This document shows, piece by piece, positions 13,210 to 24,075 of a stretch of DNA of 64,000 bases (position 1 is its first letter; every line of letters starts with the position of its first letter). A program made the position numbers and the translations under genes. Under the pieces are notes generated by a model. It did not search any database and was not told where the DNA came from. It was given only the letters and a program-made list of their open reading frames with translations. This DNA comes from Alcaligenaceae bacterium (GTDB taxonomy: Bacteria > Pseudomonadota > Gammaproteobacteria > Burkholderiales > Burkholderiaceae_B): assembly GCA_947379755.1 (NCBI GenBank), contig CANCOC010000003.1, positions 1 through 64,000 of the forward strand, written 5' to 3'.

Positions 13210-13346
13210 TTTTCAAAAAGGAAGAGTCTGTCGCGTCTGTTTGATGCGTTGAATCAATGGTGGTTTATGTCAAGAGCGAGCATTTTAAGCTTGTCGCTGG
13301 CATTTTTTTGTATGCTGTGAAGATAAACACGTAAATAGGTGATCGC

Positions 13347-14801
13347 ATGGGCGGGCAGATGGTACTGGGTTTGAAGCGTTTGGGGCAGTTTGCACGACTG
13401 GCGGTCGTGGCCGCAGCTGGGGCTGTTTCGGCGGCCTCTTATGCGCAATCCGGTATGCCGGCCGAGCTGGCACGAGCCTGGGCGCAGACCAAGTTGCCCG
13501 AGTCTTCCCTTTCGCTCGTGGTGCAGGAGATCGGAGGCCCCAGACTTTTTGCCGCGCATGCCGAGCAGCCGCGCAATCCTGCCTCTGTCATGAAACTAGT
13601 GACGACTTATGCTGCGATTTCAAGGCTTGGCCCCAATTTTGTCTGGAATACCGACTTTCTGGTTGGCGCGGATGCAAAGGTCAGTGATCAAGGCGTGTTG
13701 TCGGGTCCCTTGTATTTAAAGGCGGGAGGTGATCCCGTCCTGCTGGTGCAGGATCTTTGGCGACTGATGCGGGATATGCGTCTGCGCGGCGTGCGTGAGG
13801 TTTCGGAGATTATCGTTGACCGCTCTATTTTTGGCGAGGTCACGATTGATCCTGCCAGTTTTGATGGAGCGGCAGACCGCCCCTACAACGCGAGTCCCGA
13901 TGCATTTATGGTGGGATTCGGTGCTTCTCGTCTCGTGTTCACCCCTGATCCTGCGACCCGTAGCTGGAAATCCTTCATTGATCCACCGATTCCGGGCGTG
14001 GAAATTGAGGGAAATATTGAATGGAGCGATGCCAAGTGTACGGGATCCCCTTCAATTTCAACGGATACGACGATGGCAGACGGCAATGTGCGTTTTCGTG
14101 TCTCGGGTCGTGCCGCAGCCTCGTGTGGAGAGTTTGACGTCTTCAGGCTGGCGCTCTCACAGCAGGAGTTTGGGGCCAGATTGCTCAAAAGCATGTGGCA
14201 AGAGGTTGGTGGAACGCTGGCCGGTCAGGTGCGAAGTGGCACAACTCCCGCGAACGCTGTTGCAATCGCCTCTCACCAGTCACCACCTTTGTCGGAGGTT
14301 ATCAGGCTGATCAACAAGCGCAGTAACAACGTGATGACACGTGTGTTGTTGCTGACACTTGGTGCTGAGGCCGGTCGCAGGCCCGCATCTGTAGCAAGCA
14401 GCGCCGAGGTCGTTCGTGAGGTTCTGGCGCGTCAGGGGCTGCAGATGGCCGGGATGGTTCTGGATAACGGCTCCGGCCTTTCTCGTGTGGGCGTCGTCTC
14501 GGCAGATAGTCTGTCCCAGCTGTTGCAAAAAGCCTGGATGTCGCCTGTGATGTCTGAGTATGTTTCTTCGTTGTCTATTCTTGGAATGGATGGCACGGCG
14601 CGTAATCGCTTGCGTGAAACATCTACCCGCTCACAAGCGCATCTGAAGACGGGGTCTTTGCGTGATGTCCGCTCTGTTGCGGGGTATGTATGGGGTATGA
14701 GTGGCAAAAGGTATATTGTGGTGAGTATGGTGAATCATGAACGAGCTCACGATGCACGTTCATTCGAAAATGCACTCATTACTTGGTTGACGACACAATG
14801 A
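13347..14801 (+). CDS. dacB: D-alanyl-D-alanine carboxypeptidase/endopeptidase (PBP4)
   Basis: NPASVMKLVTTYAA (SxxK), NKRSNNVMTR (SxN), HLKTGSLRDVRSVAGYV (KTG). Confidence 0.93.
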   Translation: MGGQMVLGLKRLGQFARLAVVAAAGAVSAASYAQSGMPAELARAWAQTKLPESSLSLVVQEIGGPRLFAAHAEQPRNPASVMKLVTTYAAISRLGPNFVWNTDFLVGADAKVSDQGVLSGPLYLKAGGDPVLLVQDLWRLMRDMRLRGVREVSEIIVDRSIFGEVTIDPASFDGAADRPYNASPDAFMVGFGASRLVFTPDPATRSWKSFIDPPIPGVEIEGNIEWSDAKCTGSPSISTDTTMADGNVRFRVSGRAAASCGEFDVFRLALSQQEFGARLLKSMWQEVGGTLAGQVRSGTTPANAVAIASHQSPPLSEVIRLINKRSNNVMTRVLLLTLGAEAGRRPASVASSAEVVREVLARQGLQMAGMVLDNGSGLSRVGVVSADSLSQLLQKAWMSPVMSEYVSSLSILGMDGTARNRLRETSTRSQAHLKTGSLRDVRSVAGYVWGMSGKRYIVVSMVNHERAHDARSFENALITWLTTQ

Positions 14802-15523
14802 ATAATCTGACGAAAAAAAAACTCCTTTCCGCGATGTCTGTTCTGCTGCTTGCAGTTGCAGGCGAGGCGCACGCGGATATGTGCAGTGCACGTTTTTTTC
14901 ATAACGGAGGTGAAATTGAGATCGCCGGTTCTGGAATGCTGTCCATCAACGCACGGATGGCTTTCAGCCAAGTCAAGAAGTCAACGCCTGATGAGTGTCA
15001 GGCCCATGTGCGCGGATTCGCGAACTATGCGCTGATGGGACTGGTTTCAGGTTCAAACGACCTGGATCACCAGATGCTGGTGCAGGGAGCAAAGACCAGT
15101 TTGTCCAAACCCCAGCCCGGCAGGGCTGCAGAACAAGCCAATTTTGATATGCGGCTACTGAGTATCTTTGGTTATGGCACGCCGATCCAGTCTGCAGGAC
15201 AACGTTTTCCCGCCCAGTCTTTTCGTATGACACTTGGTGATCCCAAGCAGGCCACAACACCTCTGACTGTTCGGATGGGTGAAAAAACGGTTGGCGCGCG
15301 ACAGTCGATTCAAACTGCGCTGGGGCAGCAGTCTTGCTGGCCCGTTCGCTACGCACGTAGCACCGATGCGACGGTCGCCAACATCAGAGGGGTGACGATC
15401 CCATTGCCACAAATACAGTCGCAAATTACGGACTGGTTCTGTCCGCAGGCGAATCTGGTAATGAAGCAAGAGATTGAATATTCAGGGCAGCGTGGGGTGA
15501 TTGAGGTCAAGTCTGTGAAGTAA
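14798..15523 (+). CDS. Hypothetical secreted protein, translationally coupled to dacB
   Basis: ATG at 14798 overlaps the dacB TGA (ATGA); signal peptide MNNLTKKKLLSAMSVLLLAVAGEAHA; four Cys in the mature part. Confidence 0.8.
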   Translation: MNNLTKKKLLSAMSVLLLAVAGEAHADMCSARFFHNGGEIEIAGSGMLSINARMAFSQVKKSTPDECQAHVRGFANYALMGLVSGSNDLDHQMLVQGAKTSLSKPQPGRAAEQANFDMRLLSIFGYGTPIQSAGQRFPAQSFRMTLGDPKQATTPLTVRMGEKTVGARQSIQTALGQQSCWPVRYARSTDATVANIRGVTIPLPQIQSQITDWFCPQANLVMKQEIEYSGQRGVIEVKSVK

Positions 15524-15678
15524 AGAGGTGCGGTTGTCTGTCTGGCAGCGCACACTATATCCATTGGCCGGGCGTTGATTAATCTCTCGGTCATTCTTGA
15601 TCTATCTCAAGTCCAGCCGCCGACATATATATGAAAGAGGCTGCTATGATGAATTCACACTATCTTCAGGAGCATGCC

Positions 15679-16014
15679 ATGAAACAACAGGACTCAACCT
15701 CAACCGTCCAGGATGTCTCTTCTGTTCAGGAAAAACTGATTTCCACCATTAAATGCAGTCTGAATGATGCAGAAGCTCTCTTGCGTGAAGCAGCAAGTGC
15801 GACGGGCGATCGTGCCGTTGAGTTGCGCGAACAGGCGTTGACAACGTTACGTCAGTCCCGCGAAGCACTTTACGATGCACAGGATCAAGTCCTGGCTCAG
15901 GGCCGACGCGCCGTGCGCGTGACCGATGAGTACGTGCATGACAATCCATGGCAGGCTGCGGGCATTGCGGGCGTGGCTGGTTTGCTGATTGGTCTGTTGC
16001 TGAGCCGTCGTTAA
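15679..16014 (+). CDS. ElaB/YqjD/DUF883 family membrane-anchored protein
   Basis: EYVHDNPWQAAGIAGVAGLLIGLLLSRR C-terminus; SD AGGAG before ATG 15679. Confidence 0.9.
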   Translation: MKQQDSTSTVQDVSSVQEKLISTIKCSLNDAEALLREAASATGDRAVELREQALTTLRQSREALYDAQDQVLAQGRRAVRVTDEYVHDNPWQAAGIAGVAGLLIGLLLSRR

Positions 16015-16020
16015 TACACG

Positions 16021-16485
16021 ATGAGCATCAAGAAAACGATTGCTGGGGCAGCGTGCGATATCGTCGCCATGGTGCGTACGCGCATTGAATTGTTTGGCCT
16101 CGAGTTCAACGTCGAGACTTCACGTCTGTTTGGCATGCTTGGGCTCGCGTCTGCGGCTCTTGTATGTCTGCTGCTGTCAGCAGTCGTTTTTTCAATTTTG
16201 ATTATTGCGTATTTTTGGGACACGCCACAGCGCTTGATTACGATTGCGTTGCTGGCTGCAGTCTACGGGGTTGCCGGGCTATGCATGCTTGCAATCCTGT
16301 GCCGCCGGTTGAAGTTTGCAGCAAGACCCTTTGACGCGACGCTGCAGGAACTGAACAGGGATTTGCAGATGCTGGCGTTGTTCAAACATGACGCACCCGC
16401 GCAGCAGTCAGAAGATATGGCAGAGCGTCAGGGTGAATCTCTGCAAGACAACAGCCGAGAGATGCGTCGCCGGAGTCCTCCATGA
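16021..16485 (+). CDS. Phage holin family protein (YqjE-like)
   Basis: Two TM helices; RTRIELFGLEFNVETSRL; follows the YqjD homologue. Confidence 0.85.
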   Translation: MSIKKTIAGAACDIVAMVRTRIELFGLEFNVETSRLFGMLGLASAALVCLLLSAVVFSILIIAYFWDTPQRLITIALLAAVYGVAGLCMLAILCRRLKFAARPFDATLQELNRDLQMLALFKHDAPAQQSEDMAERQGESLQDNSREMRRRSPP

Positions 16486-16820
16486 CGTCTTCTCGAAGCA
16501 AGTCTTTTGACCGCGCTGTGCGCATTGAAGTGTTGCGCGCGCGCGCAGCAATTGAGCGGGATGTGCTGGTCAATCGCGTTGAAACGTTTTCGGATGACAT
16601 CAATCCGTTAATCTGGTTGTCTAGGCTGACCCGAGCCGGTCGCCGGAGCTGGCTGAAAAAATCTGTAGATTTTCTCGCTCACTATCCTTTTATTACTTCC
16701 ACACTTTCTTCAATGCTGTTGCGCAAGTCTTCAAAGATGGCGCGTGGAAGTGGGGTGGCACTTGCCGTGTTGCAGGCCGTTCTTGCGCAACAGGCGCGTG
16801 ACCGCACGCCAGGGCCATAA
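16482..16820 (+). CDS. YqjK-like hypothetical protein
   Basis: Third gene of the YqjD-YqjE arrangement, ATG overlaps the previous TGA. Confidence 0.65.
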   Translation: MTSSRSKSFDRAVRIEVLRARAAIERDVLVNRVETFSDDINPLIWLSRLTRAGRRSWLKKSVDFLAHYPFITSTLSSMLLRKSSKMARGSGVALAVLQAVLAQQARDRTPGP

Positions 16821-16848
16821 CTGTATGCGGGGTGTACCTGGCGGTTGC

Positions 16849-18402
16849 TTATAGTCCCAGCTCTCCCCACATTGCATCGACACGCTGTTTGGTCGCGGCA
16901 TCCATATGGATAGGTTTGCCCCATTCGCGCTGCGTTTCGCCCGCCCACTTGTTGGTGGCATCCATCCCCATTTTCCCACCCAGACCAGAGACCGGCGAGG
17001 CAAAATCGAGATAGTCGATCGGCGTGTTTTCAACCAGTAGTGTGTCACGCACTGGATCCATGCGGGTGGTCATGGCCCAGATCACTTCCTTCCAGTCACG
17101 CGGATTGATATCCTCATCGACGACGACAATAAATTTTGTGTACATGAATTGTCGCAAAATGCTCCAGAGTCCGAACATGACGCGTTTGGCGTGGCCCGGA
17201 TACTGTTTGCGTATGGATACAACCGCCAGACGGTAACTGCATCCTTCAGGTGGCAAGTAGAAGTCGATGATTTCCGGCAACTGGCGTTTGAGAATTGGCA
17301 CAAACACTTCGTTGAGCGCGACCCCCAGCACCGCTGGTTCATCGGGCGGTTTGCCCGTGTAGGTGGAATGATAAATCGGGTTGCGTCGCATGGTGATGCG
17401 ATCAACGGTAAAGACCGGGAACCAGTCCTGTTCGTTGTAGTACCCAGTATGGTCTCCATAAGGCCCTTCAAGCGCCAGTTCGTAGTCTGAAGGGGGCGGT
17501 GCATTGACGCCCTTGGGAACCTCAGGACGGATCGCGCGTGGATCGCTGCTTGGGAGCAGATGCCCCTCAAGCACGATCTCGGCAGTCGCCGGAACCGACA
17601 GGCTCGAGCCTATCGCTGAGGTGACTTCGGTTCGCGCACCACGCAGCAATCCAGCAAACTGGTATTCAGACAGAGAGTCTGGCACGGGCGTGACGGCACC
17701 GAGAGTGGTCGCCGGGTCCGCACCGAGCGCAACGGCAACAGGAAAAGGTGTGCCTGGGTGTGCAAGTGCGTGATCACGAAAATCGAGGGCGCCGCCCCGG
17801 TGTGACAGCCAGCGCATGATCAGTTTGTTGCGACCAATCACTTGCTGGCGGTAAATCCCGAGATTTTGCCGGCGTGCGTTCGGGCCGCGCGTAATCACCA
17901 GGCCCCAGGTTAAAAGCGGTGCAATGTCACCTGGCCAGCAAGTCTGTATCGGGAGCCTGGCGAGATCGACATCCTGGCCTTCCCACACAACCTCCTGGCA
18001 GGGCGCTGCGCGAACGTTTTTGGGGCTCATATCCCAGAGTGCGGACTTGAGCATGGCGACTTTGGCCAGTGCGTCCTTGAAGCCTTTTGGTGCTTCGGGC
18101 TCGCGTAAAGAGGCGAGTAATTCACCAATATCACGCAAGGCGGCAGTATTTTCCGCGCCCATTCCCTGTGCCACACGGGTGGGTGTGCCAAATAAATTCG
18201 TGAGCACGGGCATCGTTGAGTCGACACCATGGCTGGTGGTGTGTTCGAATAATAAAGCCGGACCTTGCGCCTTGAGGACACGGTCAGAAATTTCGGTCAT
18301 TTCAAGCTCGGCGGCGATCGGACGACTGATCCGTTTGAGGTCACCTTTGCGCTCAAGTTGGCCGATAAAATCTCTTAAGTCTTTGTATTTCAAGGTGTCC
18401 AC
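16849..18402 (-). CDS. ubiD: 4-hydroxy-3-polyprenylbenzoate decarboxylase, UbiD family
   Basis: [60 protein letters not shown]. Confidence 0.96.
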   Translation of the reverse strand: MDTLKYKDLRDFIGQLERKGDLKRISRPIAAELEMTEISDRVLKAQGPALLFEHTTSHGVDSTMPVLTNLFGTPTRVAQGMGAENTAALRDIGELLASLREPEAPKGFKDALAKVAMLKSALWDMSPKNVRAAPCQEVVWEGQDVDLARLPIQTCWPGDIAPLLTWGLVITRGPNARRQNLGIYRQQVIGRNKLIMRWLSHRGGALDFRDHALAHPGTPFPVAVALGADPATTLGAVTPVPDSLSEYQFAGLLRGARTEVTSAIGSSLSVPATAEIVLEGHLLPSSDPRAIRPEVPKGVNAPPPSDYELALEGPYGDHTGYYNEQDWFPVFTVDRITMRRNPIYHSTYTGKPPDEPAVLGVALNEVFVPILKRQLPEIIDFYLPPEGCSYRLAVVSIRKQYPGHAKRVMFGLWSILRQFMYTKFIVVVDEDINPRDWKEVIWAMTTRMDPVRDTLLVENTPIDYLDFASPVSGLGGKMGMDATNKWAGETQREWGKPIHMDAATKQRVDAMWGELGL

Positions 18403-18478
18403 TCGCTAAAACGGTTACATTTCCAAAGATGAATGGAAGGTTAACATCCGCGTCCTCACGTTTTGTTGGGAGGCACTG

Positions 18479-19420
18479 ATGCCAGTTTCTTCGGCAATCA
18501 CACTGTTTCGCCACCTTGCTGGTGGTCTGTACCGGAATATGTCCGAGATTGTGCGCACCTGCGCGATCTATCTGGGCATTGCTGTGCTTGTGGCGACAGT
18601 GATGGTGTCCAGCATGCCAGGCTTGCGCTCGCAGGCACTGCAAATGCATGGCGCACTGTTATATGCCCTGGCACCCGATGCCTACGGCCCGCCGCCCTCC
18701 GCCATCACGCAGGGACCGATTGCTCCAATCATTGGTGCGATTTCCATGGATGCGATTCCGGGCGATGTCTTGCCGGCCTTGAGCACTGATAAGGCCACCA
18801 GCCGTCCCATCGATCAGAATGGACCAGCTGCTCCAGCTGCTCCATCTGCAGCACCTGCGGGTGCAGGACCAAACCTCGCCCTGGCAAAGGCGGCAGAGCC
18901 TGCCAAGCCCGCGTCCAGCGAGACCTCCGCTCAGATTCTCTCCCGTCTGGGGGTCTCGCCAAATCAGCAGGATGCGCTCATTAAATATATTTCACGCAAA
19001 TATCTGATTGCCATTGATGCTGCCGCGATGTTTGTTGACACCACCTTTATCGTGGGTTCAGAGCTGCGGGTAGACCCATTGCTGCTGCTCTCGGTCATCG
19101 CGACTGAGTCACGTTTCAATCCTTACGCAGGCAGTCAGGCTGGCGGCCCGACCGGCTTGATGCAGGTGGTGCTGAGCGTACATCGCAATAAGTTTTCAAA
19201 ATTTGGTCGGGCTGAGTCGATGGCGTTTAATCCTGTTGCCAATGTCCGTGTCGGCGGACTGATTCTTGCCGATTGCATCAGTCGCCGGGGATCTATTCAG
19301 CAAGGGTTGTTGTGCTACTGCGGCGCTGCGAGCGCGAGCACGGATGGGGGCTACACCGAAAGGGTGATGGCTGAGCGCCGCCGCCTGGCGCTCGCGGGAT
19401 CCATCACGCTCAAGGACTAG
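18479..19420 (+). CDS. Lytic transglycosylase (SLT domain)
   Basis: LLLLSVIATESRFNPYAGSQAGGPTGLMQVV; N-terminal hydrophobic segment. Confidence 0.88.
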   Translation: MPVSSAITLFRHLAGGLYRNMSEIVRTCAIYLGIAVLVATVMVSSMPGLRSQALQMHGALLYALAPDAYGPPPSAITQGPIAPIIGAISMDAIPGDVLPALSTDKATSRPIDQNGPAAPAAPSAAPAGAGPNLALAKAAEPAKPASSETSAQILSRLGVSPNQQDALIKYISRKYLIAIDAAAMFVDTTFIVGSELRVDPLLLLSVIATESRFNPYAGSQAGGPTGLMQVVLSVHRNKFSKFGRAESMAFNPVANVRVGGLILADCISRRGSIQQGLLCYCGAASASTDGGYTERVMAERRRLALAGSITLKD

Positions 19421-19479
19421 AACGAGTTGCTGAGCAATGCGTATCTGGCGCCGGACGTGTCAGGTCGCGCTGTCTTGAA

Positions 19480-20637
19480 CTAACTCAGGTAGTTTTTCAT
19501 TCTGAGCACGGCTTGCTCCAGACGATCGAGCCCGGTGGTGTAAGAAAACCGCATGGTATGACGTGCATGGGTGGGGCCAAAGTCCAGCCCCGGGACCGCG
19601 GCTACACGTGCGCCATGCAGCAGCGACGACGAAAAAACGCTGCTGTCATTGGAGTGCGCAGAAATATCCCCATAGACATAGAACGCGCCATCCGGTTTGA
19701 CTGGCACGCGAATGCCTATTTCTTCGAGTGCCGGCACCAGGTAGTCCCGCCTTTGCTCAAAGGCCTGGCGGCGTTGCTCGAAGATGGCCAGAGACTCGGG
19801 TGCAAAGCAGGCAATGGCGCCGTGTTGTGCGAGCGTGGGTGCGCAGATCACCAGGCTGGCTGCCATTTTTTCGATGGGGGCCACCATGTGTGGTGGGACG
19901 ACCATCCAGCCTAGTCGCCAGCCGGTCATATTGAAATATTTTGAAAAGCTGTTCAGGATGATGACGTTGTCATCGAGCGCTAGTGCAGATTGCCTCTCAC
20001 CGTTGTACGACAGGCTCAGATAGATTTCATCCATCATGACAAAGCCGTTGCGTGCATGGACCGCGCGAATAATCCGGTCGAGTTCGTCGCGTGGGATCGA
20101 TGTGCCTGTCGGATTGCTGGGGGAGGCGATCAGTACACCCCGGGTGGCGGGACCCCAATGCTGTTCAATATCGGCGCATGAGAGTTGATACCGGTTTTCG
20201 GGCGTGGTAGGGATGAGTTTGGTGCACCCCCCTGCGGCACTGATAAAGTTGCGATTGGGGGGGTAACAAGGGTCAGGCATCAGGACTTCGTCGCCCGGAT
20301 TGACGAGTGCCATGGCTGCGAGCATCAGTGCGCCACTTGCACCTGAGGTCACAATGACTCTGGAGGGGTCAAGCTTGACGCCCAGATGGTTTGCATAAAA
20401 TCCGGCAATGGCTTCGCGTAATTCGGGGATGCCTGCAGGAGATGAATAACCACTCAGGCCGGCACGTGCAGCACGTTCCATTGTCTCTACCACCAGCGGA
20501 GCTGCGGTAAAGTCAGGTTCGCCGACGCCCAGGCTGATAATGTCTATTCCTGAGCGCTGGAGTGCCGAGGCTTCTTTAAACAGTTCAACTGCATGAAAAG
20601 TCACCGTATCATGCGTGCGAGCGGCCAGTGCTGTCAT
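19480..20637 (-). CDS. PLP-dependent class I/II aminotransferase
   Basis: SLGVGEPDF, ASPSNPTGT, NSFSKYFNMTGWRLGW (Schiff-base Lys). Confidence 0.92.
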   Translation of the reverse strand: MTALAARTHDTVTFHAVELFKEASALQRSGIDIISLGVGEPDFTAAPLVVETMERAARAGLSGYSSPAGIPELREAIAGFYANHLGVKLDPSRVIVTSGASGALMLAAMALVNPGDEVLMPDPCYPPNRNFISAAGGCTKLIPTTPENRYQLSCADIEQHWGPATRGVLIASPSNPTGTSIPRDELDRIIRAVHARNGFVMMDEIYLSLSYNGERQSALALDDNVIILNSFSKYFNMTGWRLGWMVVPPHMVAPIEKMAASLVICAPTLAQHGAIACFAPESLAIFEQRRQAFEQRRDYLVPALEEIGIRVPVKPDGAFYVYGDISAHSNDSSVFSSSLLHGARVAAVPGLDFGPTHARHTMRFSYTTGLDRLEQAVLRMKNYLS

Positions 20638-20667
20638 TTTTAATCTCCAATCGGGAACAGAATTGTA

Positions 20668-21591
20668 GTGGTTTCACCAAACTCCAGACGCGCCTTTCTG
20701 CTTGGGCGCAGAACTCCTCCAACCTCCTGGGGTGCATTTTGTGCACGCCTGTCACGCACTTGCAGCGGCAGGGTGCACTGGCACAAGGATCCCGCCCGTT
20801 ATCAGGCATGGCTTGTTCCTGCGCGGGAGACGGACATGTTGCACGCGCATGCGTTGTGCCGTGAATATGGTGTAAAAATTGCACTGGCAGGGGCCGCCGA
20901 AGGGGGTGAGATTGATGCTGCGCCTGTCTTGATGGTTGAGGCGGGTGCTGCCTGGGCCAGTCTGGCTCAGGCAGGTGCCAGCGGAACATTGTGGCGTGCC
21001 GACGCGGGCTGCAGCATCGCGCGCGTGCAAGCTTTGGGTGTCGCGGGTGTGCAAGGCGCGGACCCGGCGCTAAACGTAGCACAGTGGCTGGCCTCTGCGG
21101 CTTGCGCGCGCTGGCACACGGGTCAGGTCGGACAGAGTGGGATTGAACGCGTGCAGATCATGCTCGGCGACGGGACAATCGAAGTATTAGGACCCTTCGG
21201 TGCGGATGCGGTGACGCCGCTGCGTAGTCTGACTGTCCAGAAGATGGTTCCAAGGCTCTTTGAGCTCGCAGGCTCTGCAGAAGCGATCCTGTGTGCGCAA
21301 ACTGCTCACTGGCCGGCCAGGTTCAGGCTGGACGCTCTCATGCCATCAGGAGGAGAGGTCAATCTCGCCTGGTTGATGGCTGGCCATGGCGGATCCCTGG
21401 CCTGGGTGCAGGCAGTCTGGTTCAGGACCACGCCTCCCCGGAGTCTTGACAATCAGCCCTGCGGGCAAGCAGAAGATCCCCGGATCGTGGCTCAAGCGCA
21501 GGAACTTGACCGACAGCTCAAGGCGTGCTTCGATCCTCTTGGGGTTTTTCCCTCGATTCCTCCACCAAAGGGGCTAGAATCGGCATCTTGA
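20668..21591 (+). CDS. GlcE-like / FAD-binding oxidoreductase-related protein lacking an obvious FAD-binding motif
   Basis: C-terminal ACFDPLGVFPSIPP resembles the GlcE C-terminus (FDPxGVFN); start uncertain. Confidence 0.55.
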   Translation: MVSPNSRRAFLLGRRTPPTSWGAFCARLSRTCSGRVHWHKDPARYQAWLVPARETDMLHAHALCREYGVKIALAGAAEGGEIDAAPVLMVEAGAAWASLAQAGASGTLWRADAGCSIARVQALGVAGVQGADPALNVAQWLASAACARWHTGQVGQSGIERVQIMLGDGTIEVLGPFGADAVTPLRSLTVQKMVPRLFELAGSAEAILCAQTAHWPARFRLDALMPSGGEVNLAWLMAGHGGSLAWVQAVWFRTTPPRSLDNQPCGQAEDPRIVAQAQELDRQLKACFDPLGVFPSIPPPKGLESAS

Positions 21592-21620
21592 AAGGTTGAC
21601 TCATACGGTAGATTCACATC

Positions 21621-23915
21621 ATGGAAGAAAATTTTCGCAAAGCTGCTCTTGAATATCACGAGCAAGGACGTCCTGGAAAGATTTCGATTGCCCCGACCAA
21701 ACAGTTGTCCAATCAGCGCGATCTGGCGCTGGCATATTCACCTGGTGTGGCTGCGGCGTGCGAAGAGATCGTGATCGATCCCGCAAATGCCTTTCGCTAT
21801 ACCGCACGTGGCAACCTGGTTGGTGTGATCACCAACGGGACTGCTGTGCTTGGTTTGGGCAATATCGGTCCTCTGGCTTCCAAGCCTGTCATGGAAGGCA
21901 AGGCGGTGCTATTTAAAAAGTTTGCTGGTATCGATGTGTTTGACATTGAAATCAATGAACAGGACCCTGACAAACTGGTTGAGATCATCGCCGGTCTTGA
22001 GCCGACCTTTGGCGGCATCAATCTCGAAGACATCAAGGCACCAGAGTGTTTTACAGTTGAGCGCAAGTTGCGCGAACGCATGAATATCCCCGTGTTTCAT
22101 GATGACCAGCATGGCACCGCTATTTGTGTGTCGGCTGCGTTTATCAATGGCCTGGCGGTGGTGGGCAAGGATATCAAGCAAGTCAAAGTCGCAGTGTCTG
22201 GCGCAGGCGCTGCCGCGCTGGCCTGTCTGGACTTGATGGTAGATCTCGGTTTGCCGCTGAAAAATATCTGGATCTCCGATATTGAGGGTGTGGTTTACGA
22301 AGGCCGCAAGGTCCTCATGGATCCTGATAAAGAGCGCTTTGCACAAAAAACAGATGCCCGCAAACTGGCGGACATCATGCACGATGCAGATGTCTTTCTG
22401 GGTTTGTCCGCAGGCGGCGTACTCAAGCCCGACATGGTCAAGAGCATGGCCAAGCGGCCGTTGATCCTGGCGCTGGCCAACCCGAATCCTGAAATTTTGC
22501 CAGCTGACGCACACGCTGTGCGTGATGACATCGTCATGGCGACTGGTCGCTCGGACTATCCGAATCAGGTCAATAACGTGTTGTGTTTCCCTTATATCTT
22601 CCGGGGTGCGTTGGATGTGGGCGCCACAACCATCACGCGCGAAATGGAGAAGGCCGCAGTGGTGGCCATTGCCAAGCTGGCTCAGGAAGAACAGAGTGAA
22701 GTCGTGGCAGCTGCCTATGGCACTTACGATGTTGCGTTTGGTCCCGAGTCTTTTATTCCCAAGCCCTTTGATCCTCGACTGATTGTACGGATCGCGCCTG
22801 CCGTGGCAAAGGCTGCAATGGAGTGTGGCGTGGCAACCCGCCCGATTGCGGATCTTGATGCGTACGTTGAGCAGCTTGAGCAATTCGTCTATCGCTCGGG
22901 TGCCTTCATGAAGCCACTGTTTTCGGCTGCGAAGTCCTGTGTCAGAGAAGGTGGTAAAGCGCGCATTGTTTTCACCGAAGGCGAAGACGAACGTGTCCTG
23001 CGCGCGGTGCAGGTGATTGTTGATGAAAAGCTCGCCAAGCCGATTCTGGTCGGACGTCCCTCGGTGCTGACTGCGCGCATCGAAAAATTTGGTTTGCGCT
23101 TGCGTCTGGGCGTCGATGTTGAAGTCACGAACCCCGAGTTTGACGAGCGCTTTCATGACTACTGGACGCTTTATTGGGAAGAAATGTGTCGTAACGGTGT
23201 GACCAAGGAAATGGCTCGCGTTGAAATGCGGCGTCGTCTGACCTTGATAGGTGCGACCATGGTCCGCATGGGTGATGCAGATGGCATGATCTGCGGCACG
23301 GTGAGCGGCTATGCCGATCATCTGCGCTATATCGACCAGATGATCGGTAAGCTTCCTGGCACCACCACCTACGCTGCAATGAGTATTTTGCTGTTGTCCG
23401 AGCAGACCATCGCATTGGTGGATACGCATATCAATGATGACCCGACAGCCGAACAGATTGCCGAGTTCACAATTGCTGCGGCTCAGCAGATGAGAAGGCT
23501 GAATCTGATTCCAAAAGTTGCCTTGTTGTCACGATCGAATTTTGGTTCCGGCAGCTCAGCCTCGGGTGCAAAGATGCGTGCTGCGCTTGATCTGATTCGC
23601 GTGCAGGCTCCAGACCTTGAAGTCGACGGCGAGATGCATGGTGATTGTGCACTCGATGAGTCGTTGCGTATGCGAATCCTGCCGTCTTCTACGCTGAAGG
23701 GTTCTGCCAATTTGCTGGTATGCCCCAATGTGGATTCAGGCAACATTGCCTACAACTTGTTAAAGACGACTGCTGGCGGAAACGTGGCCGTCGGACCTTT
23801 CCTGTTGGGGGTGAACGCGCCGATTCATATTCTGACTTCGAGCGCCACGGTGCGGCGTATCGTCAATATGACGGCACTTACAGTGGTAGAAGCCAACCAT
23901 CCCCGACACGCCTGA
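21621..23915 (+). CDS. maeB: NADP-dependent malic enzyme (malic + phosphotransacetylase domains)
   Basis: [33 protein letters not shown]-terminal PTA-like domain ([14 protein letters not shown]). Confidence 0.96.
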   Translation: MEENFRKAALEYHEQGRPGKISIAPTKQLSNQRDLALAYSPGVAAACEEIVIDPANAFRYTARGNLVGVITNGTAVLGLGNIGPLASKPVMEGKAVLFKKFAGIDVFDIEINEQDPDKLVEIIAGLEPTFGGINLEDIKAPECFTVERKLRERMNIPVFHDDQHGTAICVSAAFINGLAVVGKDIKQVKVAVSGAGAAALACLDLMVDLGLPLKNIWISDIEGVVYEGRKVLMDPDKERFAQKTDARKLADIMHDADVFLGLSAGGVLKPDMVKSMAKRPLILALANPNPEILPADAHAVRDDIVMATGRSDYPNQVNNVLCFPYIFRGALDVGATTITREMEKAAVVAIAKLAQEEQSEVVAAAYGTYDVAFGPESFIPKPFDPRLIVRIAPAVAKAAMECGVATRPIADLDAYVEQLEQFVYRSGAFMKPLFSAAKSCVREGGKARIVFTEGEDERVLRAVQVIVDEKLAKPILVGRPSVLTARIEKFGLRLRLGVDVEVTNPEFDERFHDYWTLYWEEMCRNGVTKEMARVEMRRRLTLIGATMVRMGDADGMICGTVSGYADHLRYIDQMIGKLPGTTTYAAMSILLLSEQTIALVDTHINDDPTAEQIAEFTIAAAQQMRRLNLIPKVALLSRSNFGSGSSASGAKMRAALDLIRVQAPDLEVDGEMHGDCALDESLRMRILPSSTLKGSANLLVCPNVDSGNIAYNLLKTTAGGNVAVGPFLLGVNAPIHILTSSATVRRIVNMTALTVVEANHPRHA

Positions 23916-24075
23916 AACAATTAACAGGTAATGTAAAAAATATTTTGTAGTGGGTGGTAGCTTCTCCATGTAGTAAGTGTTACAAGACAATAAATAGATC
24001 TCCGCCTGTGTGGTCTGCAGGCGGATCAGATACAACGTTTAAACGCAATGGGGCCTTGAATCAGGAGCCACCAGT

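Noticed and set aside
16021-16485. Prophage remnant suggested by the holin-family annotation
   Set aside because: It sits in a YqjD-YqjE-YqjK-like operon, a common chromosomal arrangement.
21909-23429. 506-aa ORF on the minus strand opposite maeB
   Set aside because: Entirely antisense to a strongly recognised maeB; composition is His/Arg-rich shadow translation with no recognisable domain.
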